From Hyphomonadaceae bacterium UBA2389 (lineage in GTDB: Bacteria > Pseudomonadota > Alphaproteobacteria > Caulobacterales > Aquidulcibacteraceae): a stretch of 5,565 nucleotides of DNA. The translations under genes were made by a program, and so were the position numbers. The stretch spans positions 9,857-15,421 of the forward strand of contig DDSN01000001.1 of the NCBI GenBank assembly GCA_002343395.1. Reading direction: 5' to 3'. Shown here piece after piece: positions 1 to 3,774 of this stretch (the first letter of the stretch is position 1; each line of letters starts with the position of its first letter). The notes beneath the pieces are model-generated. The model saw only the letters and a list, made by a program, of their open reading frames with translations. It did no database searches and was not told where the DNA came from.

Positions 1-162
1 CACCTTGCCCATCGGGTTCACCGCCAAATAATCCTGCGCCTTCATCGTGGTTCCATAGTCGAGCAGCACCGTCTCGTACGGCTGGCCGACTTCCTCCAGC
101 ATCCAGCGCGCGATGCGCCCGCGCGACATCGGGTTGGTGTAGAAAACTAAGTCTGCGGTCAT
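1..162 (-). CDS. Glutathione S-transferase, N-terminal part (cut by window edge)
   Basis: Only the first 54 residues are inside the window; the gene continues past base 1. The protein begins MTADLVFYTNPMSRG and continues with a helix (R16-V25), then Y-E-T-V-L-L-D-Y and N-P-M-G-K-V at residues 49-54. This is the thioredoxin-fold N-terminal domain of cytosolic glutathione S-transferases. The N-P-x-G-K-V segment is the usual turn before the glutathione-binding cis-proline region, which lies outside the window. Residue S13 in N-P-M-S-R-G sits where bacterial GSTs carry the Ser/Cys/Tyr that activates the glutathione thiol; that assignment comes from family knowledge. The ATG at 162-160 has a strong Shine-Dalgarno (GGAGGG, complement of 167-172) about 4 bases upstream. 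It is divergent from the thiol-reductase gene at 231. The GST subclass and substrate cannot be told from this fragment. Confidence 0.9.
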   Translation of the reverse strand, partial: MTADLVFYTNPMSRGRIARWMLEEVGQPYETVLLDYGTTMKAQDYLAVNPMGKV

Positions 163-181
163 GGGTCCCTCCGGGGCGGAA

Positions 182-209
182 CAAAAAGCGAACTCTTGCA
201 TCGAGTCAA
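182..209 (-). promoter_or_regulatory. Candidate housekeeping promoter for the GST gene
   Basis: Read on the minus strand, 209-203 is TTGACTC, nearly the Caulobacter housekeeping -35 consensus TTGaCgS. After a 13-base spacer, 189-182 reads GCTTTTTG, a partial match to the -10 consensus GCtAnAWC. Initiation would fall around 175, just upstream of the GGAGGG ribosome site, giving a short leader. The -35 is convincing and the -10 is weak. Confidence 0.45.
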
Positions 210-224
210 GCCGCAACCGATAGT
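196..224 (+). promoter_or_regulatory. Weak candidate promoter for the YffB-like gene; possible leaderless start
   Basis: TTGCAT at 196-201 and GATAGT at 219-224 are separated by 17 bases; they match the E. coli-type consensus at 3/6 and 4/6 positions. A start site 6-7 bases after the -10 would coincide with the ATG at 231. That would explain why no Shine-Dalgarno is visible before this ATG. It overlaps the divergent GST promoter on the other strand, so the two could compete. The evidence is pattern only. Confidence 0.25.
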
Positions 225-230
225 CGGGCT

Positions 231-584
231 ATGACCAAGAACGCTCGGCTTTACGGCATCAAAGCGTGCGACACGATGAAAAAGGCGCGCGCCTGGCTCG
301 ATGGACATGGCGTCCCGTACATTTTCCACGACTACAAGGTCGCCGGCATCGACAGGGCGACTCTGCGGCGCTGGGCCGAGAAAGTGGGTTGGGAGACGCT
401 CCTTAACCGAAACGGCACGACGTTCCGCAAGCTGCCGGACGATCAGAAGCAGGGCATCACCCAAGCGAAAGCGTTGGACTTGATGCTCGCCCAACCCTCG
501 ATGATCAAAAGGCCGGTATTGGAGGTCGCGGGCGACATCATTGTGGGCTTCAGCGCCGAGAAATATCGCGACGGCCTGACCTGA
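231..584 (+). CDS. Spx/ArsC-family thiol reductase (YffB/MgsR-like)
   Basis: This 117-residue protein matches the usual 110-120 residue length of the YffB branch of the ArsC/Spx family. It opens with L-Y-G-I-K-A-C-D-T-M-K-K-A-R (residues 7-20), carrying the active-site cysteine C13, the only cysteine in the protein. It continues with F-H-D-Y-K (32-36), G-W-E-T-L-L-N (53-59), G-T-T-F-R-K-L (62-68) and the I-K-R-P-V-L motif (92-97), all YffB landmarks. True arsenate reductases share this fold, and automatic annotation often calls these proteins arsenate reductase. No arsenic genes are nearby and a redox enzyme sits next door, so a glutathione-dependent thiol reductase role, as proposed from the Pseudomonas YffB structure, is more likely. 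The ATG at 231 is the first start in frame with the conserved N-terminus. No clear ribosome site precedes it. The product is expected to be cytoplasmic. Confidence 0.88.
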   Translation: MTKNARLYGIKACDTMKKARAWLDGHGVPYIFHDYKVAGIDRATLRRWAEKVGWETLLNRNGTTFRKLPDDQKQGITQAKALDLMLAQPSMIKRPVLEVAGDIIVGFSAEKYRDGLT

Positions 585-599
585 TCTTGGTTCAACCGG

Positions 600-621
600 G
601 CGCATCCAAACCGGATCGCGC
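600..621 (+). other. Hairpin downstream of the YffB-like gene
   Basis: GCGCATCC (600-607) pairs with GGAT (613-616) and, past a single bulged C at 617, with GCGC (618-621). The stem is eight base pairs with a five-base loop, starting 16 bases after the upstream stop codon. No T-run follows, so it is not a textbook intrinsic terminator. It could mark the 3' end of the upstream transcript or lie in the leader of the downstream cassette. Confidence 0.4.
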
Positions 622-677
622 GCGCATCTATGACGCAAATGGGGCGAAACGACCCCTGGGGCTATGGAGAGCTCAAA

Positions 678-1073
678 ATGGAAGTTCTTGTTCCTATTGC
701 ATTTTTTGCGTTCTTGGGCGCCGTGATCGTTGGCCCCATTTGGCTTCGCGAACGAACGCGGCAATCGGCCCACCGCCTGGTCCAGGACGCCCTGGAGAAG
801 GGCCAACCGCTTGATCCCGCTATTGTTAAGCAACTGACCGACGGGCGCGAGCGCGCCAAACCGGACCGCGCCCGCAACACTCTAGGCAGCGGCGTCGTGC
901 TGTTGGCGCTGGCGGGCGGTTTCGCCGGAGCGTCATTTCTGATGGGCGGCTTCGACCCGTCCGGACATGCCGAGCGCGGCATGCTAGTGCCGGCGATCAT
1001 CTTGGGCGCCCTGGGCGTCGCTTTCTTGGTGCTGGCGATCGTCGATTATTCTACCAAGAAGAAGGAAGAGTGA
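678..1073 (+). CDS. Small membrane protein, DUF6249-like, first gene of the ECF cassette
   Basis: This 131-residue protein has three predicted membrane helices, at about residues 3-23, 69-91 and 102-123. The cytoplasmic or periplasmic loop between the first two is charged (R24-R66) and includes A-L-E-K-G-Q-P-L-D-P-A-I-V-K-Q-L. That loop resembles the DUF6249 proteins often encoded beside ECF sigma factors in Proteobacteria; the family name is from recall. The C-terminus is basic and acidic (T-K-K-K-E-E). An in-frame ATG exists upstream at 630 but has no ribosome site. The ATG at 678 has GGAGAG at 666-671 with 6-base spacing and starts directly before the first helix, so 678 is preferred. The stop is 6 bases before the sigma-factor GTG, so the genes are probably cotranscribed. 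The biochemical function is unknown; a sensor or partner role in the sigma circuit is inferred from position. Confidence 0.82.
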   Translation: MEVLVPIAFFAFLGAVIVGPIWLRERTRQSAHRLVQDALEKGQPLDPAIVKQLTDGRERAKPDRARNTLGSGVVLLALAGGFAGASFLMGGFDPSGHAERGMLVPAIILGALGVAFLVLAIVDYSTKKKEE

Positions 1074-1079
1074 TGATCC

Positions 1080-1637
1080 GTGTCTGCGCGGGGGTTTTCC
1101 AATCTGACGGAGGCCACGGAGGCGGCCTTGATCGTCGCCGCGCAGGCAAAGAACCAGGCTGCGTTCGGAGAACTGGTCAAACGTCGGCAAGGTTGGGCGC
1201 GGGCGCTGTTGCGCAGGATGTGCGCCAGCCACGCGGAAGCCGACGACCTCGCCCAGGACGCCTTCATCAAGGCCTGGGAGCGCTTGTCGGATCTGGAGAC
1301 GCCAGCGGCGTTTCCGGGGTGGTTTAGGAGGATTGCGGTGACGACCTTCCTCATGGCCAAACGCAAGCAAAAGGCGATCTTCGACACCATCGACGACGCC
1401 AGTCCTATCGCTGCGGAGGACTCCTCGCCCGAGGCGGCGGCGGGCGCGAAGGTCGATCTGGAGAGAGCGCTTGCCAGATTGTCGGACGCTGAGAGACTAT
1501 GCGTGACGCTCAATCACGGCGAAGGTCTTAGCCATGGCGAGATCGTCGATATGACAGGGCTTCCGCTGGGCACGGTGAAGTCCCACGTGTTAAGAGGAAC
1601 GGAAAAGCTTCGGCGCATGCTGGAGGCAGTCGCATGA
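1080..1637 (+). CDS. ECF-type RNA polymerase sigma factor
   Basis: This 185-residue protein has the two-domain layout of extracytoplasmic-function sigma-70 factors. Region 2 spans about residues 25-98. It includes A-D-D-L-A-Q-D-A-F-I-K-A-W-E at 54-67, the core-polymerase and -10 region, then G-W-F-R-R-I-A-V at 80-87. An acidic Ala-rich linker follows (about 100-127). Region 4 covers about 128-182, with L-S-H-G-E-I and the recognition helix around L-P-L-G-T-V-K-S-H-V (161-170). The start is GTG at 1080: it is the only start that places the conserved domain in frame, and a purine-rich site (GGAAGAG, 1064-1070) lies 9 bases upstream. The nearby ATG at 1073 is in another frame. The gene lies 6 bases after the membrane-protein stop and shares an ATGA overlap with the next gene. 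Such sigma factors are usually held at the membrane by the product of the adjacent gene and released by an envelope or stress signal. The ECF subgroup is not assigned. Confidence 0.95.
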   Translation: MSARGFSNLTEATEAALIVAAQAKNQAAFGELVKRRQGWARALLRRMCASHAEADDLAQDAFIKAWERLSDLETPAAFPGWFRRIAVTTFLMAKRKQKAIFDTIDDASPIAAEDSSPEAAAGAKVDLERALARLSDAERLCVTLNHGEGLSHGEIVDMTGLPLGTVKSHVLRGTEKLRRMLEAVA

Positions 1638-2023
1638 ACGATTTTAACGCCTTCCTGAAAGCCTCCTTCGCGGAGGCGCCCGAGCCTGCGGACGATGGGT
1701 TCAGCCAACGCATCGCGCACGCGGTGGCGCGGCGCGAGGCCTCCGCGCGGCTCCGTTCCGTCATTCAGGGTGTCGGCTGGACGATAGCCGCCGGCGCCGT
1801 GGGTTACGCCGCCTATGCGCTCGCGGGCGTTTTTGGCGTCGATGTGCTTTCCGCCGCTGGCGACCAATTCGGCGAAGTGCGCGGCGTGCTTGGTCAGGCG
1901 CCGGATGCGGTAGTGTTCGCGGATGGCGCGATGCAGGCGATGAGCGCCAGCATGACCTACATCCTGCTCTCGGCGGCCGCCTTGGCCGGCGGCGCGGTGG
2001 CGTATCGGGCGGCGCAAGAATAA
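1634..2023 (+). CDS. Putative membrane anti-sigma factor
   Basis: This 129-residue protein starts inside the end of the sigma gene (ATGA at 1634-1637) with a strong ribosome site (GGAGG at 1622-1626, 7-base spacing), an arrangement that favours translational coupling. Residues 1-42 are a cytoplasmic-looking segment with D-D-G-F-S-Q-R-I-A at 20-28. A comparable D-D-x-F-x-x-R-hydrophobic stretch is common near the N-terminus of small uncharacterised anti-sigma-like proteins. A membrane helix follows at about 43-66, a mildly polar loop at 67-105, and a second helix at about 108-124 ending in a short tail. There is no H-x3-C-x2-C zinc motif, so it is not a ZAS-type anti-sigma factor. The role is inferred from coupling, size and topology. 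It could instead be a membrane protein of unrelated function that is merely cotranscribed. Confidence 0.72.
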   Translation: MNDFNAFLKASFAEAPEPADDGFSQRIAHAVARREASARLRSVIQGVGWTIAAGAVGYAAYALAGVFGVDVLSAAGDQFGEVRGVLGQAPDAVVFADGAMQAMSASMTYILLSAAALAGGAVAYRAAQE

Positions 2024-2056
2024 CAGTCTCAACGCCTTAGGGGCGACGGGGCTGGT

Positions 2057-2081
2057 TTGTGCGGGTGCGAACGACTAAATC
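2057..2081 (+). promoter_or_regulatory. Candidate housekeeping promoter for panB
   Basis: ACTAAATC at 2074-2081 matches the Caulobacter housekeeping -10 consensus GCtAnAWC at all but the first position. TTGTGCG at 2057-2063 is a partial -35 (TTGaCgS), and the 10-base gap is within the allowed 10-14. Initiation near 2087 would leave a leader of about 12 bases containing the GGAG ribosome site at 2090-2093. This would separate panB transcription from the ECF cassette upstream. Confidence 0.42.
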
Positions 2082-2098
2082 GTTGCTCCGGAGCCGCC

Positions 2099-2920
2099 AT
2101 GTCCCGCCACGCTGACATCCGCCGTCTTACCGCGCCCGACATCCGCGCCCGAAAAGGCGGTGAGCCCATCGTTTGCCTCACGGCTTACACCGCCCCCATG
2201 GCTGCGATCCTCGATCCGCATTGCGACCTGCTGCTGGTGGGCGACAGCGTCGGCATGGTGGTCCACGGCCTACCCAACACGGTCGGCGTCACGCTCGACA
2301 TGATGATCCTGCACGGCCAGGCGGTGATGCGCGGGTCGCGCCGCGCCATGGTCGTCGTCGACATGCCCTTCGGCAGCTACGAGGGCTCGGCCGAGGTCGC
2401 CTACGCCAACGCCGCCCGCATCATGAAGGAAACCGGCTGCAACGCCGTGAAGGTCGAGGCCGGCCCCACCGTGGCCGCCAATATCGACTACATGGTCCGT
2501 CGCGGAATCCCGGTGATGGGCCACGTGGGCCTGCGGCCCCAGGCGGTGATGGTAGAGGGCGGCTTCAAGGCCAAGGGTAAGGCCGGCGAGGAGCGCCGGC
2601 TCATCCTGGACGAAGCCCGCGCCGCGGCTGAGGCCGGCGCCTTCGCCGTTGTGGTCGAGGGCGTGGCCGAGGGCCTGGCCCGCGAGATCACCGACGCCAT
2701 ACCCGTTCCCACGATCGGCATCGGTGCGTCGGCCGGCTGCGACGGCCAGATCCTGGTCACCGACGACATGCTCGGCCTGTTCGACTGGACCCCGAAGTTC
2801 GTCCGCCGCTACGCCGACCTGAAGGCCGAGATCGCCGCCGCCGCCGCCTCCTACTCCGCCGACGTGCGGGCCCGGACCTTCCCCGGCGAGGCCGAGACCT
2901 ACTTCTCGAACAAGGGCTGA
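2099..2920 (+). CDS. panB: 3-methyl-2-oxobutanoate hydroxymethyltransferase
   Basis: PanB transfers a hydroxymethyl group from 5,10-methylenetetrahydrofolate to alpha-ketoisovalerate to make ketopantoate, the first committed step of pantothenate and coenzyme A synthesis in the cytoplasm. The 273-residue product is close to the usual length (E. coli 264) and complete. Family landmarks appear in order: L-T-A-Y-T-A-P (27-33), L-V-G-D-S-V-G-M (46-53), D-M-P-F-G-S-Y (88-94), V-K-V-E (117-120), G-H-V-G-L-R-P-Q (141-148) and V-V-V-E-G-V (184-189). D49 and D88 correspond to the Mg2+ ligands D45 and D84 of E. coli, E120 to E114, and E187 to the catalytic E181, so all key residues are present. The ATG at 2099 has GGAG five bases upstream. 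A TTG at 2057 would add 14 cysteine-rich residues of non-family character and is rejected. panC is not adjacent. Confidence 0.97.
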   Translation: MSRHADIRRLTAPDIRARKGGEPIVCLTAYTAPMAAILDPHCDLLLVGDSVGMVVHGLPNTVGVTLDMMILHGQAVMRGSRRAMVVVDMPFGSYEGSAEVAYANAARIMKETGCNAVKVEAGPTVAANIDYMVRRGIPVMGHVGLRPQAVMVEGGFKAKGKAGEERRLILDEARAAAEAGAFAVVVEGVAEGLAREITDAIPVPTIGIGASAGCDGQILVTDDMLGLFDWTPKFVRRYADLKAEIAAAAASYSADVRARTFPGEAETYFSNKG

Positions 2921-2932
2921 CGTCAGGCGGTT

Positions 2933-2952
2933 GCGCCGCGTTGCAGCGGCGC
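2933..2952 (+). other. GC-rich hairpin between panB and the YfgM-like gene
   Basis: GCGCCGC (2933-2939) and GCGGCGC (2946-2952) form a perfect seven-base stem with a six-base loop, 12 bases after the panB stop. Outward T·G wobbles at 2931-2932/2953-2954 and a G-C at 2930/2955 may extend it. There is no T-run. It may attenuate readthrough from panB or protect the panB mRNA 3' end. Confidence 0.45.
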
Positions 2953-2967
2953 GGCGGACTCTATAGG
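2941..2967 (+). promoter_or_regulatory. Weak candidate promoter for the yfgM-bamB pair
   Basis: TTGCAG at 2941-2946 and TATAGG at 2962-2967 (4/6 matches to TATAAT) are separated by 15 bases. The -35 overlaps the right arm and loop of the preceding hairpin. It is the only AT-rich stretch in this spacer. Initiation near 2975 would leave a leader of about 32 bases with GGAG at 2994-2997. Readthrough from panB is an equally good explanation for expression. Confidence 0.3.
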
Positions 2968-3006
2968 TTCCCGGCCTCGTATTGCCGGTATTCGGAGCAC
3001 CCGTAA

Positions 3007-3774
3007 GTGGTCGATGTTTTTGAAGAGGTCGAGGAGCAGATCCGGGCCGAGCGCTATCGGGCGCTGGCGCTGAAGCTCGCGCCCTGGGCCATCGGCGCCG
3101 TCGCCGCCGGCGTGATCGTGGCCGGCGGGCTGTGGGGCTGGGACGCCTGGACGACCAGCCAGGGCGACAAGGCCGCGACCAGCTACCTCGAGGCGCTGAA
3201 GGCGCGCGAGCAGGGCGACGACACCAAGGCCTTCACCCTGCTCGGCGAAGTGGCCAAGGCGCCCGTCAAGGGCTACCCGGCGCTGGCGCTGATGTCCCAG
3301 GCCGGCATCCGCATGAACGACGGCAAGACCGAGGAGGCCGTGGCCCTCCTGGACAAGGCCGCCAAGGTCGCCAAGGACCCGATCATCGCCGACGAAGCCC
3401 GCCTCAAATCCGCCTTGGCCCTTCTCGATACCGCTCCCTACAAGGACCTGGAGGGGAGGCTGAAGCCCTTGATGGAAGAGAAGCGGCCCTATCGGCTCCA
3501 GGCGCGCGAGGCGCTCGCCTTCGCCAAGATCATGGACGGCCGCGCCAAGGACGCGCGCGAGGACTTCGTGGTGCTGTCGCAGGTGCTCGACGCCTCCGAC
3601 AGCATGCGCCAGCGCGCCCAGGCCGCCATCGCCCTCATCGACTCCGGCTCCGCCGCCAACATTCCCGCGGCCGTGAAGCTGGCCGCCACCCTGCCGCCGC
3701 CGGCCCCGGCCCTGCCGCAAGGCATGCTCCCGCCCGGCGCGCAACCGCAAGCCCCACAGGGACCCGCCCAATGA
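3007..3774 (+). CDS. YfgM-like TPR membrane protein
   Basis: This 255-residue protein has a short charged cytoplasmic N-terminus (E-E-V-E-E-Q-I-R-A-E-R, residues 6-16), one membrane helix at about 25-45, and a periplasmic helical domain (about 50-225) of TPR-like repeats. G-Y-P-A-L-A-L-M-S-Q-A-G at about 96-107 fits the TPR_21/YfgM family. In E. coli, YfgM is an ancillary partner of the SecYEG translocon with the chaperone PpiD, and its gene directly precedes bamB, as here. The start is GTG at 3007 with GGAG nine bases upstream. The C-terminus ends in a Pro/Ala/Gln-rich tail (about 229-255) that looks unstructured and is unlike E. coli YfgM. The stop overlaps the next start (ATGA at 3771-3774), so translation is probably coupled. 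Partner and role are inferred from family and context. Confidence 0.87.
   Translation: MVDVFEEVEEQIRAERYRALALKLAPWAIGAVAAGVIVAGGLWGWDAWTTSQGDKAATSYLEALKAREQGDDTKAFTLLGEVAKAPVKGYPALALMSQAGIRMNDGKTEEAVALLDKAAKVAKDPIIADEARLKSALALLDTAPYKDLEGRLKPLMEEKRPYRLQAREALAFAKIMDGRAKDAREDFVVLSQVLDASDSMRQRAQAAIALIDSGSAANIPAAVKLAATLPPPAPALPQGMLPPGAQPQAPQGPAQ

Noticed and set aside
231..584. Calling the YffB-like gene an arsenate reductase (arsC)
   Set aside because: The motifs fit the YffB/Spx branch better, and no arsR, arsB or acr3 gene is present nearby.
630..677. Earlier ATG for the DUF6249-like protein
   Set aside because: There is no ribosome site, and the extra 16 residues are polar. The ATG at 678 has a well-spaced GGAGAG and starts at the membrane helix.
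159..833. 224-codon open frame on the minus strand
   Set aside because: It is antisense to the YffB-like and DUF6249-like genes, has no recognisable domain, and has a low-complexity Arg/His-rich composition.
2057..2098. TTG start adding 14 residues to PanB
   Set aside because: The extra residues are Cys/Arg-rich and unlike the family. The ATG at 2099 has a good ribosome site, and this stretch holds the likely promoter.
3132..3770. In-frame upstream extension of the bamB reading frame (possible 785-residue protein)
   Set aside because: The extension overlaps the YfgM-like gene in another frame, is Arg/Gly-rich nonsense, and would bury the lipoprotein signal peptide that starts at 3771.
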